Source of the DNA: Ornithodoros turicata
Taxonomy: Eukaryota > Arthropoda > Arachnida > Ixodida > Argasidae
NCBI RefSeq assembly: GCF_037126465.1
Contig: NC_088206.1
Coordinates: 8,841,187 to 8,905,186, forward strand
Reading direction: 5' to 3'
DNA length: 64,000 nucleotides
Shown here: piece by piece, positions 45,625 to 56,556 of the stretch
Numbering within the stretch: the stretch's first letter is position 1
Layout of the letters: every line of letters starts with the position of its first letter
Translations under genes and position numbers: made by a program
The notes under the pieces: model-generated
What the model was told of the DNA's origin: nothing
The model's input: the letters and a program-made list of their open reading frames with translations, nothing else
The model's database searches: none

Positions 45625-46199
45625 CAGGGTGTTTCAAAAAACGTGTCATTCGGACTTTATAAAAAAAACGGGGCGACGGAAAAATACGGGGTAAAGGGCA
45701 CTTATGTGGCAACTGAATTTGTCATCTTGCAAAAATATTTTCATTTGATTTTAATTAAAATAAATTGAATTTATTTAATTGAACTCCAAAATTTCCCAAG
45801 TCAACCTCACGTTTTTTTTTTTAGAGAATTTGAGAGCCCGTAGCGAAGTTAGTCAGATCCACCAAGAAATCCGCTCGATATTGCAAATGGAACTGCCCAA
45901 AAAAAGTCCCGAAGTTGAGGCTTCAGAGTTTCGGGTATTCAACAGGGGATTCGGGGATTTCTTAGTGGATCTGACTAAGTTCGCTACGGGCTCTCTAATT
46001 CTGTAAAAAAAACGTTAGGTTGACTTGGGAAATTTCGGAGTTCAATTTAAAAAATTCAATTTATTTTAATTAAAATCAAATGAAAATATTTTTTCAAGGT
46101 GGCAAATTCAGTTGCCACACAAATGCCGTTTACCGCGTATTTTTCCGTCGCCCCGTTTTTTTTATAAAGTCCGAATGACACGTTTTTTGAAACACCCTG
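45625..46199. mobile_element. 575-bp foldback MITE with TA target duplication
   Basis: The termini are CAGGGTGTTTCAAAAAACGT and its exact inverse. The two arms are nearly identical for some 230 bp each and include ACGGGGCGACGGAAAAATAC and TAGCGAA-TTAGTCAGATCCA blocks. TA flanks both sides. The mariner-like TIR start and TA duplication suggest a Tc1/mariner origin. There is no transposase. Confidence 0.85.
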
Positions 46200-46949
46200 T
46201 AAAACTGATGTCGTTTCGTTGAAAGCGCACTAAACAGGATCGTTCTGCTACATTGCACACCGTTGAAGACGGTGGAAACCTTCCAAAATGGTTCGAGCTG
46301 CAAACTATCCACAAAAATAGAACACACGGTGCAATCTCTCGCAATGTTGACATCAACGATGTCAACATTGGACAGTTTTAGCTGACCGTGTTTACGTCCC
46401 GCTCCGCTCAGCGGGCGAGCGACAGCGCGGCTACGCATGCGCACATGCCGTGGCTGGGAACTGGTTTCCGGAGCGACACTTCGCTTCTTCTCGCTGTCCC
46501 GCTACGCGGCGTCAGTTTTGGGGCTCTAAGAGCCAGAAACAACGTTTCTGTGAAGTAATATACCGTGGAGTGTAAGAACATCTGGTGATGATGTTGCTGA
46601 GAAACAATACGAGTTTGATTGGCACTGTTCTGTAGTTTCAGGGGTTCCGCTCGAGGGGACGGGGGACACGCTTCACTGAAAGCTGTTTGCTACGCACCGC
46701 TCGGCTCGGGCGCTGACCGCAAGCGGAACGGGACGTAAACACGTTGAGCTATCTGTTAACTAGATGGTAAACTATCTATTAGCTACACGTTATCGCTACG
46801 TTGTGTCTCAACATACAAAAGTTATATATAGAGGACGTTGCACGTATAATTAGCGAAATTGAAATGTGAAATTAGTGCACCCCGTCTTATGAGAAAACTC
46901 TCGAAGACAGTCGTGATAATCATAACCAACCGGAACATGGAAATGGAAC
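46200..46949. other. Region without a recognisable gene
   Basis: No gene is seen. Short inverted matches such as CCCGCTCCGCTCAGCGGGCG near 46398-46417 and the related GCGGAACGGGACGTAAAC near 46723 suggest the ends of an unassigned element of about 350 bp, not pursued further. Confidence 0.35.
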
Positions 46950-47164
46950 ATTTACTGCTTGGTGGTGGTGGTGGTGGTGATGCTTCTGAAAGAGCTCTGC
47001 GTTGTCGGCAACGTCACGACTAACGCTCTGGGGGAATGTGCCGACTTCTAATGGAACTGTGCTGTACCAAATCCTACCATCAGCTGTGCTGTCTGAGGCT
47101 TTCCCTGAGTTTTCCGAAGACTTTCCAGACGAATGTTCCCCTGAAGTCGGCCCAGGACGCATAC
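46950..47164. repeat. Inverted pair of SINE family 1 fragments
   Basis: A minus-strand fragment (46950 to about 47055) has a GGT-repeat (CCA tail reversed) and the inverse of GAAGTCGGCACATTCCCCCA. A + strand fragment follows directly (about 47075-47164) with CTGTCTGAGGCTTTCCCTGA and GAAGTCGGCCCAGGACGCAT. Confidence 0.6.
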
Positions 47165-47497
47165 TGCAGAGACAGAGTATCTCTGCCAGCGGAAAATGTG
47201 GGCCGCGCACCGAGAGTATATAGGGCATACGAGAAGAGAGCGGACGCCATGCAGACGGGACTCACAGATTTTGTTAATGCAAATATTTAACGCGTTTGCT
47301 TTAAAAGCATGCAAATGTGATGTAAGTACGTCGTCTCGGACTAGTGTTTTCCCAACATGATCCGTATGCAAGCAACAGTTTGAAGCATGCGGGCGCACTA
47401 TATACGTTGTAACCCCGCAGGCGTCGTGCAACCCGCCTAAGCCAATTACAGACGTCCTTAGATTTGTGGGCGGAGCTTACCTGTATAGGAGTTAACT
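47165..47497 (+). repeat. Large inverted repeat, left arm
   Basis: It matches the inverse of about 49616-49945 over its whole length with many point differences. Shared blocks include TGTGGGCGGAG, AAGCATGCGGGCGCAC, TTTAAAAGCATGCA and CGAGAAGAGAGCGGAC. Together the arms enclose 2.1 kb. Confidence 0.7.
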
Positions 47498-48135
47498 TTT
47501 CCGAAGTATACCCGTCACAAAACCTACAGTGTCTACAGCCTGAGCTTGGGCAGCAAACAAATAAGAACGACACAGATGACAGCTCAAACCAGTAATATAC
47601 TTCGATAATCGCCCTCTCCGTTGCGTGTCTATCACTCCCATTTTCGTTACATCTAAGCGTGCAGAAACCCGTCAACGACATAACGAACCTCCAGTTGGAA
47701 AATGCATAATTGTATCCGTAGACCCCTATGGCATTTGCATGCGATAGAAGAATGCACATCGCATTGATTGTACGTGTCCACAGATCCAGATCAACACCTC
47801 CCCGTGCATGTTCGTATTGAGCCCGTAACGTTTCGAACAAGGGGGTTATGTAGGCTATTGTCGTTGTGTTTGCGTAGCCTGTACTTTGTCCAATAGGCGA
47901 TAGGAAAGGCATAATCATTCTCGGTTCCTCTGTTGCTTCAGGACTGAAATGATGTGCTGGTTATCTGAGGATGTTCGTGTTGCGTCTCTACGAGGATCGT
48001 TACGTTGTATCAGACAGAGGCTGTCATTACCTCGTTGAAACCACCTAGAGTACGGTCGAACGACATTGTTACGAGAAATAAGGACTGGGGTTTGTCAAAG
48101 CGAAAACCGTTAGGTCCAAACTAAGGGCCTATTAA

Positions 48136-48237
48136 CTTAATGAAGTTTCATGTCCGACGAATCAGTGGCCTTAATGAAGTTTCATGTCCGACGAATCAGT
48201 GACCTTAATGAAGTTTCATGTCCGACGAATCAGTGGC
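48136..48237 (+). repeat. Three-unit 34-bp tandem repeat
   Basis: There are three head-to-tail copies of a 34-bp unit beginning CTTAATGAAGTTTCATGTCC at 48136, 48170 and 48204. They are nearly identical (one G/A difference seen). Such high identity points to recent expansion. Confidence 0.85.
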
Positions 48238-48479
48238 CGGTGCGTGTAATGCAACGATTAGCCGAACTGATGCATACTTTCATAAAGTGCTTGTCTGTAG
48301 GAGCTATTTTGTAACATTTCATGGTAACATTTCCTCGACGAATGATAACTATAGAAAGCTGACCTGCAGCATGGTGCCAGTAATCTTTACGCAACGTGAA
48401 CTGCTTCACATTGCCAATGACCTCAACTGAACGGGCAAGTTTAAATGAGAATGGTTGCTGCAAGCGATCATTGCCGCCT

Positions 48480-48735
48480 GCAAGCGGGTAAACCCCGCCG
48501 GTTACTCCGCAGCTGAACCGGAACTGAACCGTTTTCTTTGAAAAGAAACGAAAACCGGAACGAAAAACCTTTCGGTTCGACACCCTGGGTGCGAGTATAC
48601 CGACAGTTACCCGCGCTATTTTTGGATTTCCGGGTAGAAAATCCTACTTGATGCGGGTCACGGGTAAAACGCGGGTACACCCGCGTTTCCCTCGTGGGTC
48701 GTGCGGGTACACGCACAACCCGCATCCATGGTAGC
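48480..48735. mobile_element. Remnant of hAT-like elements (right end and GGGTACCCGC motifs)
   Basis: CCGGAACGAAAAACCTTTCGGTTCGACACCCTG ends at 48587 in a TTCGGTTCGACACcCTG terminus like the right end of the element at 55578-56548. From 48590 a separate stretch is filled with GCGGGT/ACCCGC motifs, which recur at about 49465-49570. No complete ends or target duplications were found. Confidence 0.4.
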
Positions 48736-48912
48736 GTGGTGCCATGGTAGACAACGAGAAAGTGTTTTCTTCGTTAGCATCAGGGGCAGCTGCGTTTGTA
48801 CACAGTATCCCTGGATTGAGCGCGCCTATAGTGAAAGGTCGTTTCCTATGGCTGGGCATATTCTCCATGAGAGGAGGACAGCCCTCAAGACGACGAAAGT
48901 GCAGGACGACAT

Positions 48913-49270
48913 TGTTAGGGTTTAGGCAGTCCTATGATCATGGGCAGGAGTAAAGAAGAGGAACCTTGTGGTGCGGAACGGACTGCGTGGACCGACAAGC
49001 GTTCTCGTATTGTTGGGGATTGTTTTGCAAGTTACAATAAATATATATTCTAATACTGGCGACGAGGTAGCAACATGAACCACGCAATTAAGACTTGGGG
49101 AATTCACCCCCGGCGCAAACTGGACATCGTGGCGCGAACGTCTCGAATTTCTGTTCGAGGCAAACGACGTACAGGACCCAGGAAAGGAGCGTGCACTACA
49201 TTTTACTTTCATCGGTGAAGAAACCTAAAACAAGCTTCGGGATCTCATACATCCGCGCAGCTTCTTCACG
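48913..49270 (+). mobile_element. LTR retrotransposon fragment (Gypsy-type), LTR and gag start
   Basis: A possible 143-bp LTR (48913-49055) starts TGTTAG and ends CTAATA. It is followed by a primer-site-like TGGCGACGAGGT. Downstream, WTSWRERLEFLFEANDVQD-type codons (about 49107-49165), continuing to HFTFIGEET and NKLRDLI, resemble the N terminus of Gypsy-type gag proteins. A stop interrupts them and the element is cut off by about 49270. No pol is seen. Confidence 0.6.
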
Positions 49271-49615
49271 AAATAAAAGCGTAAAGGACTAGTCTTCCGG
49301 TGCGTTTTATAATAATTTGATGGCCGTTTCCCTTCGTAGCTATGTGTGCATTTTGATATACCAAAAGCGCAATTTCACGTGCGCAGACGCTTTCGTGCTT
49401 TCCTACGTTTTGCTGCAGTAATCTAACTTATGCTGCTCGGCTGCACTTCCATGTGCAGTGAGGGTCGGCGGTTATATACCCGCATAACCCGCAGGTGCGG
49501 GTAGCTATATCAAATCTCGTGCGGGTGAGACTGCAGAATGAGAAACCTTGTCTGCGAGTAAGGGGCGGGTGGGGTCGAGATTTACATACCCGATCGATAA
49601 TGTATTTCAGGGACA

Positions 49616-49945
49616 AGTTAACTCCTGCATCTTAACTCCGCCCACAAATATAAAGACGTCTGTGATTAGCTTTGGCGGGCGCGCGACGCCAACGGGGTCA
49701 CAACGTTGTGCGCCCGCATGCTTCAAACTGTTGCTTGTGCACTGAGCACGCTGCGAAAACTCTCATCGTAGACGATGAACTTTGAGCACATCTGCATGCT
49801 TTTAAAGCAAACACGCAAAATATTCGCATTAACAAAACATGTAAGTCGGCTTCCACGTCTGCCTGATGTCCGCCATCTTCTCGTGTGCCCTATTCTCAAT
49901 GTGCGGACTACAGTGTCTGCTGGCGGAGGTATACCTCTGTGCCTG
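49616..49945 (-). repeat. Large inverted repeat, right arm
   Basis: This is the counterpart of 47165-47497. It starts at AAGTTAACTCC and ends near GGAGGTATACCTCTGTGCC. Just outside, at 49973-50000, is a perfect 28-bp palindrome (TGACAACAAGCAG-AC-CTGCTTGTTGTCA). Confidence 0.7.
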
Positions 49946-50000
49946 TAGCTCTTACATTGTCTCGGAGTATAGTGACAACAAGCAGACCTGCTTGTTGTCA

Positions 50001-50716
50001 TTTTGTCACCTACAGGTGGGTGAATGGAAGCAAAATGGCGTTGCTTCCAAGCGAATGTGTCAGAACCAATACTATTTCCCTTTCACTCATCGAGTGACTC
50101 CACGTGTGCCTCATTGAACCTATGTGTTGTGAACACTTTCACACTTTCTGCAGGGTCATTATCAATGCGCCAGATGGCACTGCCTTCGCAGCATATATGC
50201 GTGTCTGGCATAGATTTGGGGACAGTATAAATGACTGTACTCTACCGCATATGGTCCGAGTGGCAAGCGCTGGTTTTCGTGCTACGATATCTTCAGAACC
50301 CGGTAATCGTTATCGAGGCAGTTCCCCTTAACGATGAACGCACAATGGAAACCAGGAGCGCGAAGTGGAACTCTTTGATGACCAGATCGCACGCGATTCA
50401 ATGTTTTCTCACGTTTCTTGTTCGTTCGTTATTGACACATATACTCTCGAATGTATATGGGACCGAAACCTGATTTTTCCTCGTGGCAACATAGTGCATT
50501 CAGGAACCGTTTGTTGAAACAAAGCCTCACTGCTTGAACGGCGAGACTTAGACCTTAAGGTTCCGCCAATCAGGACCGTGGTTTCGGCAGCCGCTGCCGA
50601 GGAGACGAGCCGTCACCAGCTGCATGGATAACCACAGAAAGGCTGTGTTTGAAATCGCCTGCTGTGATTGGCTAGAGCTCACGACATCCCGACTTTATGT
50701 CCCCTTGCTCCACCAG
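50001..50716. other. Region without a recognisable gene
   Basis: Short + strand frames overlap (50104-50331, 50231-50473) without resemblance to a known protein. No repeat was recognised. Confidence 0.45.
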
Positions 50717-50990
50717 CTCGCGTGCCGCTCAGTGGTTAGCATGCTTGCTACGTCTCGTCGAGACTGAGAGGTACCCGGGTCGAATCCCGCTGCCGGCTGT
50801 GTTGTCTGGGTTTTTCCCTGGGTTCTCTTCAGACGCTGTTAGACATATGTCGGCACAGTTCCCTTAGAAGTCGGCCCAGGACGACAATTCCCCCCAGAGT
50901 CGTGACGTTGGCCACCTCTGTGAGGCCGACAAAGGCGAGCTGTTTCAGCATTACCACGACCACCACCACCACCACCTCTTGATCAACGCA
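50717..50990 (+). repeat. tRNA-derived SINE with CAC-repeat tail
   Basis: The tRNA-like head has CGCTCAGTGGTTAGC and a B box GGGTCGAATCCC. The body has CTGTGTTGTCTGGGTTTTTC, GTCGGCACAGTTCCC and GTCGGCCCAGGACG. Then comes TCTGTGAGGCCGACAAAGGC and a CCACCACCACC tail. The core is shared with family 1 but the 3' end differs. Confidence 0.75.
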
Positions 50991-51115
50991 GTGACTAGGA
51001 GGTGCCCGGGTTCGAATCCAGGCGCCGCTGTGTTGTCTGGGCGTTTTTCCCGTGGTTTTCCTCCGGCGCATTAAGACAAAGGTCGACACAGCTCGCTATG
51101 ATGTCGGCCCTGCCG
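50978..51115 (+). repeat. Second SINE copy, directly downstream
   Basis: The B box GGTTCGAATCC (near 51009) is followed by CTGTGTTGTCTGGGCGTTTT and GATGTCGGCCCTG. It is truncated soon after the core. It appears to have landed at the tail of the previous SINE. Confidence 0.65.
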
Positions 51116-52156
51116 TACACAAGCCGTAACAATGTGCTGGATGAATCGCCTAAAATGTGCGGGAGGTCGCATGCACCTGGTTTGTCTGCTCATCGTAGAC
51201 ACTAAACCGACACCTCTTTTTCTTCTTTGTGCTGTTTTTGACGCGCACACCCCAATACGAGCAGTTGAACGCCACTGATACCCATCGAAGGAGCAGGCAA
51301 TGCACGGAACTCCAGCGCCTGTGCTACAGGCGTCAACAGTCGGAGCCCGCTCCCCGACACGGCGCAAGGAAGGAAATATGCCCACGGTAGTATAGGAGGC
51401 TTGTGGGTGCTAAAGGGGCAACTAACTGTCATTCAAAACGAGCGCTAGAAATTGAACAGCTCGTTACTGTTCCACGGTTCTGCATCGCGACCGCACCGCA
51501 GTAGATCTGCAGTATTCTGCTCAAGTCTCGAAATCCCGAGATTTTTTTCGAGAAAATCTCGGGATTTCGGGACGTCAAAAACAGCCTGGATCCCGTGATT
51601 TCAGGGTTTTGGTAAACCCCGGATCCAAACTCTATACGTGCCCGTCATGGGCCCTTATCGCATTAAGCAACACAAAATCACGGAATATAACATCACCATC
51701 ATCATCAAGGATTCATAACATTTTGCCTCCCTGCGAGAAAGCCACCTTGTGTCTCTCCCTGTTATCAACATCAAAAGTGTTAGCCCGTAATCCTCCTCGT
51801 CCCTAATATCCCGTGCATGCTTTGCGTGTTCGATACCTCCGTGTGATATTGGGCGCACATGTTTCCTGGCTGCGTTCGCGCATAAGTATTCAGATTTGCT
51901 CCCGCTTATCCTGCGAGATTCCCAGGCCGGAACAGCAGCAGGTGTTGCGTGACTTGGGAATACCGGAAATATTGGATACGTCGAATCCTCGCATGCCTTT
52001 GAGAGCAAGTAATAATTTGTGCTTGGAGCCACGTTAATATCGATTCAATAACGACGGGAGTGTAAGCAGAGTAACGGACAGTGTGTCTGTTTTGTTGTCG
52101 GGGCATGCGACTTGCTGTTCTTCCTGCACGCCTGCGAAAGTGGAGCTCCATTTTGT
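51116..52156. other. Region without a recognisable gene
   Basis: No gene is seen. At 51525-51625 a cluster of ATCTCGGGATTT/AAATCCCGAGAT motifs resembles the end of a hAT-type element; no partner end was found. Confidence 0.45.
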
Positions 52157-52279
52157 CGGCACAGTTCCCCCTGAAGTCGGCCCAGGACGCGTACTAACCC
52201 CATCTCCCCCACTCCTTCCTGCTGTACTCTCTCCATCCGTCCACACCTGTACGCCGGCGCTAACACGAAATAAAAAAAA
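52157..52279 (+). repeat. SINE family 1, 3' half
   Basis: It begins at GTCGGCACAGTTCCCCCTGA and includes the pyrimidine tract, CTCTCTCCATCCGTCCACAC and CGGCGCTAACACG with an A run. The tRNA head is missing. Confidence 0.7.
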
Positions 52280-52761
52280 AGAGCCTTATCCGTTCATATT
52301 GGAGCAACAGTTGGCGACAGCAAAAACACGTCACGCGAGAAACTGGTTAATTCCTTCAGTCATTCCTTGTACTACTTTCGACACACTTGTCTGAAATCTT
52401 CGTTCAAAGGCGCATCAGTTCCTATTGTCTTGGCCGGCCCTTTAGAGGCTGTACCGTTATTGTGTCTGACGATGGGCATGCAGTATGTACGAGTCTGTTC
52501 GTCGGAAGAAACAATCTTGGAACACCTGGAAATTGGAGACTGGCTAAACCGCGAGCTGACGATTTCAGACAAGTATGTCGCAAGCTGTACAATAGGTGGG
52601 TAAGGAAGCATGGTGCCCTTTACTGTCGAAATGAGATTTGGGGTCCCCCAAAATTATACACAGAGCCAAGGCGCGACTTGGGGACATATGCATCACTTGG
52701 ACTTTTACGACATGAAAGAATGTGGCGTGTACATAATACGACCGAAGATTTACATTATCGA

Positions 52762-53420
52762 TAAATCCGTTCGATAGATCGTCCGCAAAAAATTCGTGAA
52801 GGAACGCCATTTTTCTTTATTTTGTTCATTGCGCATCTCTAGGGACGCGTCTTTCCTTCACCCCCAATATTAGAGGATGAAAGAGCACACTATCGCCTCT
52901 GGCGTCCTGGAGAAAGATTAAAAGGAAACAGAAAATGCAGCCCAAGATAGGGGCAGTTCCGATAGAGTCACCCGATACATTTGTTTTTGTTTTGTTTCCG
53001 CAAATTAAAGCACATCTTCGACGCATGAGGCGACGCATGATGCATGAGGTGACGCATGAGGCATGAGGCATTGGCGGTGAAGGAAAGACGCATCTCCGAA
53101 GATGCGCAATGAACAAAATAAAGTAAACAATTGTGTTCTTTCACGAATTTTTCGGGGACGATCTACTGAACGGATTTTTGTTCTGAAAACGGCTCCGGTA
53201 TCAGGCGACCGAAGAGATCAGATGTTCTCATTGGAACAACTTCGTAGTTTTTATAATTAAATTAATTATTGAAAGTTAAACAAGACATTGCCTTAGGAGT
53301 CTGCTAATGCCCTCCTAGGGAGTGCCCTTCAGCATATGCTATATTGCAATTGATTTCATCTCGGAAAAGGTGATATATATATTTTAAAAAAATATGCTCG
53401 CACTTAGCTGGGACACCCCG
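52762..53420. mobile_element. Truncated copy of the 897-bp foldback element
   Basis: It has the inner part of the left arm, the centre and the complete right arm of the element described at 16909-17805, ending in GGGACACCCCG. It starts at the sequence AAATCCGTTCGATAGATCGT. The outer left arm is absent. Confidence 0.75.
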
Positions 53421-53556
53421 TATATGGCCTAGCCACAGATGCGCAACATATGCCTAACATCACAAAAAAACGTGCGACTATAGCGATGATAAGACAAGCG
53501 CACACGAACGGTGTTTCAATAGCCATTCCTTAAAAACCGTAACCAGTAACCATTAT

Positions 53557-53857
53557 ACCGGCGGAATGGCCCAGTGGATGAAATTGTCCGATCGTTGGTG
53601 GTGGCCGAGGCCATGCTGAAAACTTGGAGGTAGTGGGTTCGAATCCTACCACCGGCTGTGCAGTCTGAGGTTTTCCTTGGGTTTTTGGGCATACATTCCA
53701 GACGAATGTCTTCACAGTTCCCCATGGACCCTGCCCAGGACGCAAACTAACCCCCACCCCGCCCTCCTTCTTTCTGTCCTCTCTCCATCTGTCCATGTCC
53801 GTACACTGCTCGTAGCCACAGTTGCTTCGCGGCGCTAACACACAATCTACAAAAAAA
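53557..53857 (+). repeat. tRNA-derived SINE family 1, nearly full length
   Basis: The A box is TGGCCCAGTGG (53567-53577) and the B box GGTTCGAATCC (53636-53646). The body CTGTGCAGTCTGAGGTTTTC, a C-rich tract, CTCTCTCCATCTGTCCATGT and GGCGCTAACAC follow. An A run ends at 53857. It is the best reference copy of this family in the window (about 300 bp). Confidence 0.8.
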
Positions 53858-54476
53858 GAAGAAGGAGAAACATCAATCAATCTTTTGCAAGAGCTCGTAC
53901 TGCGCGAGTACCTCTTCCTTGCCTTTTACCTAACGTTCGCATTCGAGGAGTTGTCAGCTCTGCATCTTAGTATTCAATGTTTTCACGAGCATTTACATAT
54001 ACACAATCTCTCATTTATATATATCTCGCATCGCATATAACATCGCACCACCACCACCACCATATATATCTCAACGTTCCAACTGAAGAAGAAAGCTGTG
54101 TTATCGCACCCAGACTCATTTTAGAGTGACCCGAAAAGACTATATAATATATCTTCTCCCGAAACCATTACATGAGTTTAAGCAACTATTGGGGACGCGC
54201 AACCCTAGCTGCTCTGGCATGCGCTACGGATCACAACACGACCAACGTGACATTGTTTCTATGAGAGTTCAGCGGCATTATAGTGCGCGGCAACTTTTAT
54301 TTTTCTGCGTACGTGACGAAGGATGCAAATGCTCAGACTATTCGGAATTTATATCGCAACTTCTGGCTTCCTTTTCATGCAAATCGAAACGGAGAATAAA
54401 GAAGGAAAAGAAGGAAATCGAAAGGAAAGAAAACACGACGAAGACTACATCTTCGATTTGTATATGTAGGCTGTAG
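53858..54476. other. Region without a recognisable gene
   Basis: No gene is seen. A CACCAC microsatellite lies at about 54046-54062 and an A/G-rich tract at about 54388-54440. Confidence 0.45.
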
Positions 54477-54706
54477 TGACGTACAGCCTACACTGCCAAT
54501 AGACGGTCCGCACCCCTACGTCAATGATTACGTAACGCCGCCGCGCAAAGCATGCTGGTTGGCACTATCAGCTTTATCAGCCTATCAGACGACGCGTTTT
54601 TCCCGCTTCTTGCCCACCACAGCAAAATATAGCCTCGAACCGGTGTTCCCCTGACGTCACATGTTTGTAAACAGCGGGTCGTCTATACAGTGTAGGCTAT
54701 ACGTCA
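54477..54706. mobile_element. 230-bp element with inverted ends
   Basis: The ends are TGACGTACAGCCTACACTG and the inverse of TGACGTATAGCCTACACTG. The interior has no frame. No target duplication could be assigned. Confidence 0.6.
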
Positions 54707-54997
54707 GCATGGGTGCATGCATGGATACGAGGGCATGGGCACGTAGTAGCGCATGCTGCATGCTAATGTAAAGACAGTAAAGCAGTAAAAATATTAGAAA
54801 GGTAGAATCATAAAAAGTCGTAAGGTATTGAAAGACCTTTAAACTCTGATGAAATTGCTCCTTTTCTTTCCGCGTTTTTACTCTGGTGGCTACACAATTT
54901 CAGGGTATACCGCAAGCAGGTTGGCGCTCACGTGATGGTGACACGTGACAAGTCACGTGGCCCTACGTTACGGGCGGACCTAAAGCGTTGTTGACAG

Positions 54998-55323
54998 CAG
55001 TGTTGCGGAATGCGATCACCCATTCCACTCTGATTCCGTTCCCAGGAATGGGGATTTGTGATAATTCCATTCCTTTCAATTCCTCGGAATGAAAAGGTAT
55101 GGTCAATTCCCACTCCTGGAATGACTTGGCAAGCCCATACCATTCCAAAACCGCCAACCAAAACCACCAACTGGGCACCCAGACCATTCCATTCCAGTTC
55201 CATTTCTGTGAAAAAAATGCCTAATTCCATTCCATTCCTAGTACAGCTTATTCCATTCCAATTCCATTCCGGGCTCTCATAAATCTGGAATGATTCCGGA
55301 ATCATTCCAAATCCGCGACCCTA
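54998..55323. mobile_element. 326-bp hAT MITE made of GGAATG repeats
   Basis: The termini are CAGTGTTGCGGA and the inverse of TAGGGTCGCGGA. The eight-base target duplication is GTTGACAG (54990-54997) and GTTGACAC (55324-55331), 7 of 8 matching. Almost the whole interior is GGAATG/CATTCC motifs in both orientations. It is non-autonomous. Confidence 0.8.
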
Positions 55324-55577
55324 GTTGACACTATCAAGCTATCGCTTCGAATCGCTGGAATCTGATCAGTTGCGGGTACCGAAAACCCAAAAAGTCAACC
55401 TTCATAAGAACCTCCCCAATTTCAAATCACTTTGCATGTCACAATACCTCCTCGAAACGCTATCATTACATCCAGTGCAGGGTGAAGCAGCAAAAAGCCG
55501 TGGCGATATTACATATATTACATGGACGGTTATCGAGTGACTGTCAGCGACAGAGCACTGCACACACGGCATAAGAG

Positions 55578-56548
55578 CAGGGTGCCGAACCGAACTGAAA
55601 ACCGCTATTTTTTGTTTTTTTCGTACCGAAACGAAACCAGTTTTTTGTCGTTACCATGTTGGAACTAAAGCTGAACCGGAACTAATGAAAAGTGCTATTC
55701 CGAACCGGTTCGGCGAGCGGTTCAGCGTTATTTATTTATTTATTAGTGTTTTCCGTAAAGCGCTTGGATAAGGATGACAGGAAAAGTGCGAAGGATATCC
55801 TAGACGAAGGCTAAAACTGCCTCATACACTACCAATGTTATTCAAAATTCCATCTACATTAGAGCCCTGCACCATCCGCGGATGGAAGCGGATATCCGCG
55901 GATATCCGCAAGATACTTGCGGATTCGGATGAAGATTTAGCACTTTCTGTGGTGTGCGGATCGGATGCGGATGGCGCGAGGTCGGGTGCGGATCGGATGC
56001 GGAAAACGTGTGCGCAGATGCGGGTCGGATGCGGATGCCAAAAATCCCATCCGCGCAGGGCTCTAATCTACATGCGAATGTGGTATACGATGCTCGGAGT
56101 CCTTTTGGTCATGCGCTTTGTGTCTTTGTGTTCGGTCAGGCCCCAACTGTTGATTCGTGTTTCTAACTTCGTAGTGCAAAACTTATTTGCGTTTCTTTGT
56201 CACATTGACTATCTTCTACTGTACTAATGCATCATTTTACTAACATTTTCTTACCGCTGCTTGCGTTCAAAAACGCACGTGCGCGCTTGCATTGTCACCA
56301 ACTTGTGATGCATAACTTAAGTGAATCAATGCTTGGTGTCAAAACGCTGTTGACTTAATGTGTTCCTGAGGAAGCTTGCATCCTGTTTTGTACCCGCCAG
56401 TGTACCGGGGAACGTTTGCACAACATTTTCTGCAATGCGCTGAACCGTTATGAAACCGAATACACCGGTTGAAACCGTTATTTCAGCGCTCCAGAACCGA
56501 ACCAAAATCCGTGAACCGAACCCGTAAACGTTTCGGTTCGACACTCTG
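55578..56548. mobile_element. 971-bp hAT element carrying a nested hAT element
   Basis: The termini are CAGGGTGCCGAACCGAAC and the inverse of CAGAGTGTCGAACCGAAACG. The eight-base target duplication is CATAAGAG (55570-55577) and AATAAGAG (56549-56556), 7 of 8 matching. Subterminal regions are rich in CCGAACCG/CGGTTCGG. No transposase was recognised. It contains 55860-56065. Confidence 0.8.
55860..56065. mobile_element. 206-bp hAT MITE of GGATATCCGC-type repeats, nested
   Basis: It has perfect 11-bp termini TAGAGCCCTGC with GCAGGGCTCTA. A perfect 8-bp target duplication ATCTACAT flanks it at 55852-55859 and 56066-56073. The interior is GCGGAT/ATCCGC motifs. This is the clearest hAT signature in the window. 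Confidence 0.9.
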
Positions 56549-56556
56549 AATAAGAG

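Noticed and set aside
47301..47918. 205-codon minus-strand frame
   Set aside because: It runs into an inverted-repeat arm whose other copy does not keep the frame. No family is recognised, so it is kept only as a note within the inverted-repeat finding.
37305..48237. CRISPR-like arrays (the 15-bp and 34-bp repeats)
   Set aside because: The units are contiguous without spacers, and the genome is eukaryotic.
48913..49270. An endogenous virus
   Set aside because: Only an LTR-like stretch and a gag-start similarity are seen; there is no envelope or polymerase, and an LTR retrotransposon fragment is sufficient.
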